Source: Flectonema sp. DT1601
Lineage: Eukaryota > Euglenozoa > Diplonemea > Diplonemida > Diplonemidae
Assembly: GCA_964019425.1 (NCBI GenBank)
Contig: OZ025805.1
Coordinates: 344,501-408,500 of the forward strand
DNA: 64,000 bases
Reading direction: 5' to 3'
Shown here: positions 1 to 8,960 of the stretch, one piece after another
Numbering within the stretch: the first letter of the stretch is position 1
How the letters are laid out: the number at the start of each line of letters is the position of its first letter
The notes under the pieces: generated by a model
Database searches by the model: none
What the model was told of the DNA's origin: nothing
Seen by the model: the letters and a program-made list of their open reading frames with translations, nothing else
Position numbers and translations under genes: made by a program

Positions 1-330
1 TCGATTTTTCCCTTTTTTAGACTCTGCTCCCACTCCTCTTCCTCCAACTACTACTTTAAAACATAACCCCTTACGGAAGTAATCTGCACCCCTTCATAGT
101 GTAGATATTTCTTTTGTTGGATACAATTCTGGTGTTTGTCTTTGCCTTCAATCTTAACATATACTTCTTTCTCAGGTGCATATAAGTGATGGAAAGTGAA
201 TTACTCATTTCCTCCTCATTTCAGGACACAGACAACATGCAGACTTGCTAAGTTAGAATCTGCAAATTAACTTCCCGACCCCCGTAATCCCAATGGTCTT
301 GTTCTGTGATTGTATGTTTTAATTTGTTTT
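1..330 (+). repeat. LRR-gene intergenic segment, left-edge copy
   Basis: This stretch closely matches 7006-7320 and in part 26970-27150, where the same sequence lies downstream of LRR-family genes. It is probably the 3' intergenic tail of an LRR gene that lies outside the window. Bases 331-530 are AT-rich; the part from about 431 reappears at about 20275-20370, upstream of gene E. I see no gene in 1-1100. Confidence 0.75.
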
Positions 331-1099
331 CTTTCTTTTAGTTTTAATTTTTTCAGATATGCACAACTCACAATTAAATTATGCATCACTATCAAAAGTA
401 TCACTATCAGAAAAAAGAATGGGAAAAAAGAAAAAAAAAAAGAGAGAACTAAATAGTCAGTCACTCACCATCTTTTCTTTTCAACACACGCGAGAGTTAA
501 TATTTGAAAAAGTAAAAGTCAAAAAAATGCTCCACAAGGCCGTGACCGTGGTATACGTTTCTCCAAACTTTTGGTTGGAATTGTAAGTTTTCCCTTAATA
601 AAAAGTTCATTGTGACGATAACAACCCCATTTTTATTTTCCTTTTTAATACTTTCTTAATATTTTATTGCATGCATTTACTCCAGATCGAAGTTATTATT
701 ATTTTTAAAACAGCGACGCGGATGTAAATTATTTGAGACAGAGGCTATCTGGAGTTCTACATTTTATATTTTACTCTAACTTCTGACTTCTTAAGGAAAA
801 TAAATACATGAAGTAGAAATGTAAGGAAGTACAGTATTGATGTATGTGTTTGAACTGTTCAATAATCAGAAAGACTCACAAGCAGCGATTCGTACTCCTG
901 TTTTTCGTTTGAAATCAATGAATAATGTAAACCTTGTGCTGAATGAGTCACATCCTTGTAGTGTTCACTTTTATTCATTCAGGTCACTGAAATAGATGAA
1001 TCCTTTAGTAAAACAGTATTCATACCCCTTTGAGGGAATGTAATTACATGTCGCATCCTCGTAGTATTCGATACCCAGATGTCACTTGTACAAGTTCTT

Positions 1100-1126
1100 T
1101 CTAACAGAACCTTTCCCACCTCACAG
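1100..1126 (+). promoter_or_regulatory. Probable spliced-leader acceptor of LRR genes
   Basis: A pyrimidine-rich stretch (TTCTTTCTAACAG, then CTTTCCCACCTCACAG) ends in AG at 1126, 20 nt before the ATG of gene A. The same sequence precedes genes B (AG at 3156), C (5186), E (20971), F, G and H (about 39665). Position and composition fit a trans-splice acceptor, with a short A/T-rich 5' UTR following. It could also be the 3' end of a cis-intron with an upstream leader exon. RNA evidence is lacking. Confidence 0.6.
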
Positions 1127-1146
1127 CAAATTATTTAAAAAAGACA

Positions 1147-2301
1147 ATGCAAGTTTTCGTGACGTGTCCTGATTGGGGACTCCCCGCAGTGACAGTGACG
1201 GCTGGTGCTGATTCGGTTGTGAGCGACGTGTTGACGGCGGCGGCTGAGGAATGGGATGTGGATCCGGATGAAGTTGAACTCTCGTTTGCTGGTGATACCC
1301 TTTGCGAAACTGATCGGCTGGCAGATCATGGAGTGGTTGCAGACAGCGAGTTGGAAATGTGGAAGAAGCAGTTTAGGATATTCGGTAAAAGCTGGTTTGT
1401 TGATGCAAAACGGGAGAAGCTGCTTCTTTGGATGAGAGACCACATTACGGAGTATTTATGTCTGGACACTGCCACATTCACAGAAGATGGTTGCCTCACT
1501 GTTGACGGTAAGCTGCTTCCTTCAGATGCCGGACAGATTGTTTTCCGCAATTCAAATTCCAACAGCACAGCCATGTCATCAGTTACCACTATCGGAGATA
1601 AGTTCTTGTCTTCCTGTTCAGAAATCAATTCTCTTGACCTTTCAGGTCTAAGTAGTGTCACCGCTATTGGAGATAAATTCTTATATTTCTGTTCAGAAAT
1701 CACTTCTGTAAACCTTCCAGATCTCAGTAGTGTCACCACTATTGGAGATAAATTCTTATTTTATTGTTCAGCGATCACTTCTGCTGACCTTTCGGGTCTA
1801 AGTAGTGTTACTGTTGTTGGAGATTTGTTCTTGTGTTCCTGTTCACAAATCACTATTCTAGACCTTTCTAGTCTTCATAGTGTCACCACTATTGGTCGTG
1901 GTTTCTTGTTTTCCTGTAAATTTACTTCTCTTGACCTTTCGGGTCTTACAAGTGTTACCACAATTGGAAATTCTTTTTTGTGGGACTGTCAACAAATTAC
2001 TTCTCTTGACCTTTCAGGTCTTTCTAATGTCACCGATATTGGAGGTCAATTCTTATATCATTGTTCAAGGATCACTTCTGTTGACCTTTCGAGTTTAAGT
2101 AGTGTTACTGTTATTGGAGATTATTTCTTGTTTTCCTGTAAACAAATTGCTGCTCTTGACCTTTCAGGTCTTAGTAGTGTCACCACTATTGGTTATGACT
2201 TTCTCAGTGAATGCGACTCTCTTGAATCTGTGCAGCTTCCTGAAAGTAATAGCGCTCTCTTTGAGGAGTCTGTGAAAGCAGCGATTGATCATTCAGGATA
2301 A
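1147..2301 (+). CDS. Ubiquitin-like/LRR protein A
   Basis: This intact 384-aa protein has two parts. Residues 1-75 look like a ubiquitin-like beta-grasp domain: it starts MQVFV, has FAGDTLCETDRLADHG where ubiquitin has FAGKQLEDGRTLSDYN, and ends in a beta-strand-like SELEMW. A linker with WFVDAKREKLLLWMRDHI follows, then nine 25-residue LRR units of the BspA-like type (VTTIGDKFL..CSEITSLDLSGLSS). A conserved tail ends in AAIDHSG. There is no diglycine after the ubiquitin-like domain, no signal peptide and no membrane segment, so a cytosolic interaction or adaptor role is possible but unproven. The ATG at 1147 is the first after the splice acceptor at 1126. The protein is identical to B. Confidence 0.85.
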   Translation: MQVFVTCPDWGLPAVTVTAGADSVVSDVLTAAAEEWDVDPDEVELSFAGDTLCETDRLADHGVVADSELEMWKKQFRIFGKSWFVDAKREKLLLWMRDHITEYLCLDTATFTEDGCLTVDGKLLPSDAGQIVFRNSNSNSTAMSSVTTIGDKFLSSCSEINSLDLSGLSSVTAIGDKFLYFCSEITSVNLPDLSSVTTIGDKFLFYCSAITSADLSGLSSVTVVGDLFLCSCSQITILDLSSLHSVTTIGRGFLFSCKFTSLDLSGLTSVTTIGNSFLWDCQQITSLDLSGLSNVTDIGGQFLYHCSRITSVDLSSLSSVTVIGDYFLFSCKQIAALDLSGLSSVTTIGYDFLSECDSLESVQLPESNSALFEESVKAAIDHSG

Positions 2302-3176
2302 AGTGGTGAGTTGATTCTTAAAGTTTTGTTTTTTGTTATTTTTGTTTTATTAATTACTTGACCTTCGTGTACATTCTGACTAAAATATGAAAACTTCTTA
2401 TCAAAGATTACGGAATAAGAACAATCATCGATTTGAGAACTACTTTAAAAGGTATTACGGTCACATAAAAGAAGGGAAAGAAAGGTAAGAATAGAAAATA
2501 ATAATTAAAATATGAATCTGTCAGAATATTTGAAAAAGTAAATAAGTCAAAAAAAATGCTCCACAAGGCCGTGACCGTGGTATACGTTTCTCCAAACTTT
2601 TGGTTGGAAATGTAAGTTTTCCCTTAATAAAAAGTTCATTGTGACGATAACAACCCCATTTTTATTTTCCTTTTTAATACTTTCTTAATATTTTATTGCA
2701 TGGCATTTACTCCAGATCGAAGTTATTATTATTTTTAAAACAGCGACGCGGATGTAAATTATTTGAGACAGAGGCTATCTGGAGTTCTACATTTTATATT
2801 TTACTCTAACTTCTGACTTCTTAAGGAAAATAAATACATGAAGTAGAAATGTAAGGAAGTACAGTATTGATGTATGTGTTTGAACTGTTCAATAATCAGA
2901 AAGACTCACAAGCAGCGATTCGTACTCCTGTTTTTCGTTTGAAATCAATGAATAATGTAAACCTTGTGCTGAATGAGTCACATCCTTGTAGTGTTCACTT
3001 TTATTCATTCAGGTCACTGAAATAGATGAATCCTTTAGTAAAACAGTATTCATACCCCTTTGAGGGAATGTAATTACATGTCGCATCCTCGTAGTATTCG
3101 ATACCCAGATGTCACTTGTACAAGTTCTTTCTAACAGAACCTTTCCCACCTCACAGCAAATTATTTAAAAAAGACA

Positions 3177-4331
3177 ATGCAAGTTTTCGTGACGTGTCCT
3201 GATTGGGGACTCCCCGCAGTGACAGTGACGGCTGGTGCTGATTCGGTTGTGAGCGACGTGTTGACGGCGGCGGCTGAGGAATGGGATGTGGATCCGGATG
3301 AAGTTGAACTCTCGTTTGCTGGTGATACCCTTTGCGAAACTGATCGGCTGGCAGATCATGGAGTGGTTGCAGACAGCGAGTTGGAAATGTGGAAGAAGCA
3401 GTTTAGGATATTCGGTAAAAGCTGGTTTGTTGATGCAAAACGGGAGAAGCTGCTTCTTTGGATGAGAGACCACATTACGGAGTATTTATGTCTGGACACT
3501 GCCACATTCACAGAAGATGGTTGCCTCACTGTTGACGGTAAGCTGCTTCCTTCAGATGCCGGACAGATTGTTTTCCGCAATTCAAATTCCAACAGCACAG
3601 CCATGTCATCAGTTACCACTATCGGAGATAAGTTCTTGTCTTCCTGTTCAGAAATCAATTCTCTTGACCTTTCAGGTCTAAGTAGTGTCACCGCTATTGG
3701 AGATAAATTCTTATATTTCTGTTCAGAAATCACTTCTGTAAACCTTCCAGATCTCAGTAGTGTCACCACTATTGGAGATAAATTCTTATTTTATTGTTCA
3801 GCGATCACTTCTGCTGACCTTTCGGGTCTAAGTAGTGTTACTGTTGTTGGAGATTTGTTCTTGTGTTCCTGTTCACAAATCACTATTCTAGACCTTTCTA
3901 GTCTTCATAGTGTCACCACTATTGGTCGTGGTTTCTTGTTTTCCTGTAAATTTACTTCTCTTGACCTTTCGGGTCTTACAAGTGTTACCACAATTGGAAA
4001 TTCTTTTTTGTGGGACTGTCAACAAATTACTTCTCTTGACCTTTCAGGTCTTTCTAATGTCACCGATATTGGAGGTCAATTCTTATATCATTGTTCAAGG
4101 ATCACTTCTGTTGACCTTTCGAGTTTAAGTAGTGTTACTGTTATTGGAGATTATTTCTTGTTTTCCTGTAAACAAATTGCTGCTCTTGACCTTTCAGGTC
4201 TTAGTAGTGTCACCACTATTGGTTATGACTTTCTCAGTGAATGCGACTCTCTTGAATCTGTGCAGCTTCCTGAAAGTAATAGCGCTCTCTTTGAGGAGTC
4301 TGTGAAAGCAGCGATTGATCATTCAGGATAA
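3177..4331 (+). CDS. Ubiquitin-like/LRR protein B, identical to A
   Basis: This is the second tandem copy and encodes the same 384 residues as gene A: ubiquitin-like domain (residues 1-75), linker, nine LRR units and the conserved AAIDHSG tail. Leader, probable splice acceptor (AG at 3156) and 3' flank are duplicated along with the gene, so both copies should be expressed alike. Their identity suggests the duplication is younger than the split of A/B from C, whose LRR units differ widely. Confidence 0.85.
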   Translation: MQVFVTCPDWGLPAVTVTAGADSVVSDVLTAAAEEWDVDPDEVELSFAGDTLCETDRLADHGVVADSELEMWKKQFRIFGKSWFVDAKREKLLLWMRDHITEYLCLDTATFTEDGCLTVDGKLLPSDAGQIVFRNSNSNSTAMSSVTTIGDKFLSSCSEINSLDLSGLSSVTAIGDKFLYFCSEITSVNLPDLSSVTTIGDKFLFYCSAITSADLSGLSSVTVVGDLFLCSCSQITILDLSSLHSVTTIGRGFLFSCKFTSLDLSGLTSVTTIGNSFLWDCQQITSLDLSGLSNVTDIGGQFLYHCSRITSVDLSSLSSVTVIGDYFLFSCKQIAALDLSGLSSVTTIGYDFLSECDSLESVQLPESNSALFEESVKAAIDHSG

Positions 4332-4896
4332 AGTGGTGAGTTGATTCTTAAAGTTTTGTTTTTTGTTATTTTTGTTTTATTAATTACTTGACCTTCGTGT
4401 ACATTCTGACTAAAATATGAAAACTTCTTATCAAAGATTACGGAATAAGAACAATCATCGATTTGAGAACTACTTTAAAAGGTATTACGGTCACATAAAA
4501 GAAGGGAAAGAAAGGTAAGAATAGAAAATAATAATTAAAATATGAATCTGTCAGAATATTTGAAAAAGTAAATAAGTCAAAAAAAATGCTCCACAAGGCC
4601 GTGACCGTGGTATACGTTTCTCCAAACTTTTGGTTGGAAATGTAAGTTTTCCCTTAATAAAAAGTTCATTGTGACGATAACAACCCCATTTTTATTTTCC
4701 TTTTTAATACTTTCTTAATATTTTATTGCATGGCATTTACTCCAGATCGAAGTTATTATTATTTTTAAAACAGCGACGCGGATGTAAATTATTTGAGACA
4801 GAGGCTATCTGGAGTTCTACATTTTATATTTTACTCTAACTTCTGACTTCTTAAGGAAAATAAATACATGAAGTAGAAATGTAAGGAAGTACAGTA

Positions 4897-5103
4897 TTGA
4901 TGTATGTGTTTGAACTGTTCAATAATCAGAAAGACTCACAAGCAGCGATTCGTACTCCTGTTTTTCGTTTGAAATCAATGAATAATGTAAACCTTGTGCT
5001 GAATGAGTCACATCCTTGTAGTGTTCACTTTTATTCATTCAGGTCACTGAAACAGATGAATCCTTTAGTAAAACAGTATTCATACCCCTTTGAGGGAATG
5101 TAA
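4897..5103 (+). other. 68-codon upstream ORF in LRR-gene leaders
   Basis: The ORF begins MMYVFELFNNQKDSQAAIRT and lies upstream of the probable splice acceptor of gene C. It recurs at 20682-20888 (gene E) and 24605-24811 (gene F). In the A and B leaders a TAG replaces a CAG near its end (about 1000 and 3030). Because the whole leader is conserved between copies, openness alone is weak evidence of coding. It matches nothing I recognise and may be only the byproduct of recent duplication. Confidence 0.3.
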
Positions 5104-5206
5104 TTACATGTCGCATCCTCGTAGTATTCGATACCCAGATGTCACTTGTACGAGTTCTTTCTAACAGAACCTTTCCCACCTCACAGCAAATTATTTAAAA
5201 AAGACA

Positions 5207-6364
5207 ATGCAAGTTTTTGTGACGTGTCCTGATTGGGGACTCCCCGCAGTGACAGTGACGGCTGGTGCTGATTCGGTTGTGAGCGACGTGTTGACAGAGG
5301 CTGCTGAGGAGTGGGATGTGGATCCGGATGAAGTTGAACTCTCGTTTGCTGGTGATACCCTTTGCGAAACTGATCGGCTGGCAGATCATGGAGTGGTTGC
5401 AGACAGCGAGTTTGAAATGTGGACGAAGCAGTTTAGGATATTCGGTAAAAGCTGGTTTGTTGATGATGCAAAACGGGAAAAGCTGCTTCTTTGGATGAGT
5501 GACCACATTACGGAGTATTTATGTCTGGACACTCCGACATTCACAGAAGATGGTTGCCTCACTTTTGACGGTTACCTGCTTCCTTTAGATGCCAAACAGG
5601 TTGCTTTCCGCAATTCAAATTCCAACAACACAGACATCTCACTGGTTACTACTATCGGAGATAATTTCTTCTTTCATTGTTCACAAATCACTTCTCTTGA
5701 CCTTTCAGGTCTTCATAGTGTCACCACAATAGGAATTCAATTCTTGTCCTGTTTACTAATCACTTCTCTTGACCTTTCAGGCCTTAGTAGTGTCACTACT
5801 ATTGGTGATTATTTCTTGTCTAACTGTTCACAAATCACTTCTGTAAACTTTTCAGGTCTTAGTAGTGTCACCACTATTGGTGATCATTTCTTGTCTAGCT
5901 GTTTACAAATTACTATTCTTGACCTTTCAAGTATCAGTAGTGTCACTACTATTGGTGATTATTTCTTGTCTAACTGTGAACAAATTACTTCTCTTGACCT
6001 TCCAGATCTAAGTAGTGTCACTTTTATTGGGAATGATTTCTTATATTCTTGTGAGCAAATCACGTCTCTTGACCTTGCAGGTCTTAGTGGTGTCACCACT
6101 ATTGGTGATCGTTTCTTATATTTCTGTGAACAAATAACTTCTCTTGACCTTTCAGGTCTTAGTCGTGTCACTACTATTGGTGATAATTTCTTGTCTTGCT
6201 GTGAACAAATCACTTCTCTTGACCTTTCAGGTCTTAGTAGTGTCACCACTATTGGTGATCACTTTCTCGATGAATGTGACTCTCTTGAATCTGTCCAGCT
6301 GCCTGAAAGTAATAGCGCTCTCTTTGAGAAGTCTGTGAAAGCAGCGATTGATCATTCAGGATAA
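5207..6364 (+). CDS. Ubiquitin-like/LRR protein C
   Basis: This intact 385-aa member of the tandem family has the same architecture as A: ubiquitin-like residues 1-75 (MQVFV start, FAGDTL motif), linker WFVDDAKREKLLLWMSDHI, nine 25-residue LRR units and the AAIDHSG tail. Its LRR units differ from A/B at many positions while the N-terminal 130 residues are nearly the same. That suggests repeat shuffling or conversion inside the LRR part. The ATG lies 20 nt after the acceptor AG at 5186. It is the third unit of the 2.03-kb spaced series; the 3' flank diverges from A/B after about 6400. Confidence 0.85.
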   Translation: MQVFVTCPDWGLPAVTVTAGADSVVSDVLTEAAEEWDVDPDEVELSFAGDTLCETDRLADHGVVADSEFEMWTKQFRIFGKSWFVDDAKREKLLLWMSDHITEYLCLDTPTFTEDGCLTFDGYLLPLDAKQVAFRNSNSNNTDISLVTTIGDNFFFHCSQITSLDLSGLHSVTTIGIQFLSCLLITSLDLSGLSSVTTIGDYFLSNCSQITSVNFSGLSSVTTIGDHFLSSCLQITILDLSSISSVTTIGDYFLSNCEQITSLDLPDLSSVTFIGNDFLYSCEQITSLDLAGLSGVTTIGDRFLYFCEQITSLDLSGLSRVTTIGDNFLSCCEQITSLDLSGLSSVTTIGDHFLDECDSLESVQLPESNSALFEKSVKAAIDHSG

Positions 6365-6429
6365 AGTGGTGAATTGATTCTTAAATTTTTGCTTTTTATT
6401 ATTTTTGTTTTATTAATTATTTGACCCTA

Positions 6430-6858
6430 AAAATCTTTCTGTGGCAAGGATTTTATTACTTGTGGAAGAACTCGCGAGTTTGAAAGAAAATCTCCAAATC
6501 CGCGAGAATATTATAAAAAAGAAAAATATATTTCAGATAACACCTCAAGAAGGCTATTAACAATCTTAATAGTCATCTTATTGAGTTATCTGACAATCTG
6601 TTATTGTTCAAGTTTCCGCTTCGGGGTGTTTTTGTGAGGAAGAAATTAGTCGCGCAGATCGAAAGGAAGACAAGTTTCTCACTTCTGCGCTCTGATGTGA
6701 AGAACCATGTTATGGAAGTTATTGATATTTCATATAAAACTACCGACTTAAATATTGTTATAGACGACCTTTCTATAGTAGATGCACTGATCAATCCTGA
6801 CTGGTCAGAATCAAAGCTTTCTAAATTTCTATCTCGGTTAAGTCTCCTCCTGCGGTGA
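6430..6858 (+). pseudogene. Coding-like remnant of an unknown gene
   Basis: Two overlapping + strand frames read as protein-like sequence. One contains LLLVEELASLKENLQIREN, helical and coiled-coil-like. The other is open from 6541 to the stop at 6856-6858 and contains FKFPLRGVFVRKKLVAQIE and LNIVIDDLSIVDALINPDW. The frame changes near 6545-6555 and neither part has a clear ATG, so this looks like a frameshifted fragment carried into the 3' flank of gene C. I do not recognise the family. Downstream, 6860-7000 resembles the 3' flank of gene F. Confidence 0.35.
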
Positions 6859-7005
6859 AATCCCCTTTTGGTAGATGAAGAACGTTTCTTTCCTTTAGTA
6901 TAATTGTCTTATTTTATTTTATTTTATTTTATTAGTATCATTTCTCTTTCTTATCATTACTTTATTTTTTATTTTCTGATCTAATGTGGCGTGTTCTCCC
7001 TCTAT

Positions 7006-7320
7006 CGATTTTTCCCTTTTTCAGACTCTGCTCCCACTCCTCTTCCTCGAACTACTACTTTAAAACATAACCCCTCACGCAGAAGTAATCTGCACCCCTT
7101 CATAGTGTAAATACTTGTTTAGTTGGATACAATTCTGGTGTTTGTCTTTGCCTTCAATCTTAACATATACTTCTTTCTCAGGTGCATATAAGTGATGGAA
7201 AGCGCAAATTACTCATTTCCTCCTCATTTCAGCGACACAGACAACATGCAGACTTGCTAAGTTAGAATCTTCAAATTAACTTCCCGACCTCCGTAATCCC
7301 AATGGTCTTGTTCTGTGATT
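7006..7320 (+). repeat. LRR-gene intergenic segment, second copy
   Basis: Near-duplicate of bases 1-330 (shared landmarks: GACTCTGCTCCCACTCCTCT, AAAACATAACCCC, GGATACAATTCTGGTG). A third, more diverged copy lies at about 26970-27150. It belongs to the 3' intergenic part of the LRR gene units and holds no gene. Confidence 0.8.
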
Positions 7321-7530
7321 GTATGTTTACCAAAGATATGCCAGGACAATATACCGACCCTGTACATATCGCCGATGGTGAAGATACCGCCATTACCAGT
7401 ACTTCTATCACCAGTGTTACCAAGACCATCAATAATTCCAATGACAATACCAATAACGATACCGAAGATAATAAAAATGGAACCTTCGGTAATGCAAAAA
7501 ATTATATCGCTACCATCAAATAGTTTTCAG

Positions 7531-7810
7531 AAGACGCAAGTCATTGCAAATGATGCACTTACGGTAGCCCCACCGGCAATCCCGACATTGATGCCAGCAA
7601 CGATTTCAAAGGAAGCACAATCGACACCATCAACAGTACTTCAAAAGAAGACGCAAGTCATTGCAAATGATGCACTTACAATGGCCCCACCGGCAATCCC
7701 GACATTGATGCCAGCAACGATTTCAAATGTTTCACAATTGGCACCGCCGACTGTACTTCAAAAGAAGACACAAGTCATTGCTAATGATGCACTTACAAAG
7801 GCCCCGCCAA
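7531..7810 (+). repeat. 117-bp tandem repeat, about 2.4 copies
   Basis: Units start at 7531, 7648 and 7765. The period is 117 bp, a multiple of three, so the same 39-residue motif (TQVIANDALT then APPAIPTLMPATIS) recurs in one + strand frame that is open from about 7315 to 7818. That frame lacks an ATG near its start. A second overlapping ORF, 7302-7523, begins with ATG and encodes 73 residues rich in N, T and D. On the opposite strand the unit reads as a Gly/Ala-rich hydrophobic stretch but is interrupted by stops. No family is recognised. Confidence 0.6.
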
Positions 7811-7820
7811 TGAAATAGTT

Positions 7821-8405
7821 GTCAAAACATTGGTTCGACGTGCTGAGAATGTTCTTCTGAGTCACGTGTCACCATCACCAACTACACCCTCGTGTAAATC
7901 AGGAAACCGGAGCCTCACTCAGAATATCACCGAATGGTGGATGTCTGAGGCATCAGAACCAGACGAGTCATGCAAAGAACGCTGGATAATAAGAGACGGG
8001 GAAATAATTAAAGTCTTTAGGAGGTATCCGGAATTCGGAAAAAACTTTGTGCGGAATTAGGGGTTTTCCCTTTTATTTCTTGTTGTTTTTACAAAACTTT
8101 TTTGGGTGGTGTACAACAGAGAAAATTAAAGTTCCGGGGACCCAACGGAGAATTATAAATTATCGCGAAGGACAGTATTTGGGTTGACTTTCTTTCGAAG
8201 CTCACACTCTTGAATGTACCGCGTCATTTATGATATGCAGTACGAGAGAGGACACTTTAGTTATATTGGTAAGCCCCAGGCATGATTCAATGTAAGGATC
8301 GTATTTATATAATTGTTGCCGCCTGGCGTTTGGAACACAACATCCACACATTCTTTACACAGCAGCCATATATTAACAGCCCCTTACTCAAAAAAGAAGG
8401 CAACA
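7821..8405. other. Intergenic stretch before gene D
   Basis: No gene is recognised here. A 76-codon frame (7830-8060) lacks an ATG at its start and resembles nothing known. The leader of gene D differs from that of the other LRR genes: the usual 600-bp leader is absent, and the closest acceptor-like site is TATTAACAG ending at about 8380, 26 nt before the ATG at 8406. Confidence 0.4.
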
Positions 8406-8892
8406 ATGCAAGTTTTTGTGACGTGTCCTGGTTGGAGACTCCCTGCAGTGACAGTGACGGCTGGTGCTGATTCAGTTGTGAACGACGTGTTGACGGCGGC
8501 GGCTGGGGAGTGGGATGTGGATCCGGATGAAGTTGAACTCTCGTTTGCTTGTGATACCCTTTGCGAAACTGATCGGCTGGCAGATCATAGAGTGGTTGCA
8601 GACAGCGAGTTGGAAATGTGGAAGAAGCAGTTTAGGATATTCGATAAAAGCTGGTTTGTTGATGATGCAAAACGGGAGAAGCTGCTTCTTTGGATGAGAG
8701 ACCACATTACGGAGTACTTATATCTGGACACCCCGACATTCACAGAAGATGGTTGCCTCACTGTTGACGGTGAGCTGCTTCCTTCAGATGCCGAACAGAT
8801 TGCTTTCCGCAATTTAAATTCCAACAACACAAACATCTCACTGGTTACTACTATCGGAGATAAATTCTTGTTTCGTTGTTCACAAATTACTA

Positions 8893-8960
8893 GGGATCAC
8901 GACACCTGCCTCCTCGCGGCGGTCCCGGACGACTTCGATAGGGGTCGACAAGACGGTGTC
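8893..8960 (+). ncRNA. HDV-like self-cleaving ribozyme (LINE copy 1)
   Basis: The first 68 nt of the element can form the nested double pseudoknot of hepatitis delta-like ribozymes. P1 is GGGATC (8893-8898) with GGTCCC (8921-8926). P2 is GACACC (8901-8906) with GGTGTC (8955-8960). P3 is GCC/GGC capped by TCCTCGC, which is the L3 sequence of the HDV genomic ribozyme. P4 is CGAC (8930-8933) with GTCG (8944-8947). The joining strand after P4 has a C (8949) followed by AA, as expected for the catalytic cytosine. Cleavage would free the exact 5' end of the element, as known for R2 and L1Tc. Confidence 0.85.

Larger units (their letters stand above)
531..4589 (+). repeat. Two near-identical 2.03-kb tandem gene units
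   Basis: Bases 531-2559 and 2560-4589 are tandem direct repeats offset by 2029-2030 bp. Each carries leader, coding region and 3' flank of one LRR gene. The coding regions (1147-2301 and 3177-4331) translate identically, and the flanks differ only by isolated indels (one base near 672 versus 2702, for example). A third, clearly diverged unit begins at 4590 and carries gene C. The near-identity points to a very recent unequal crossover, to gene conversion, or to an assembly duplication. Confidence 0.93.
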
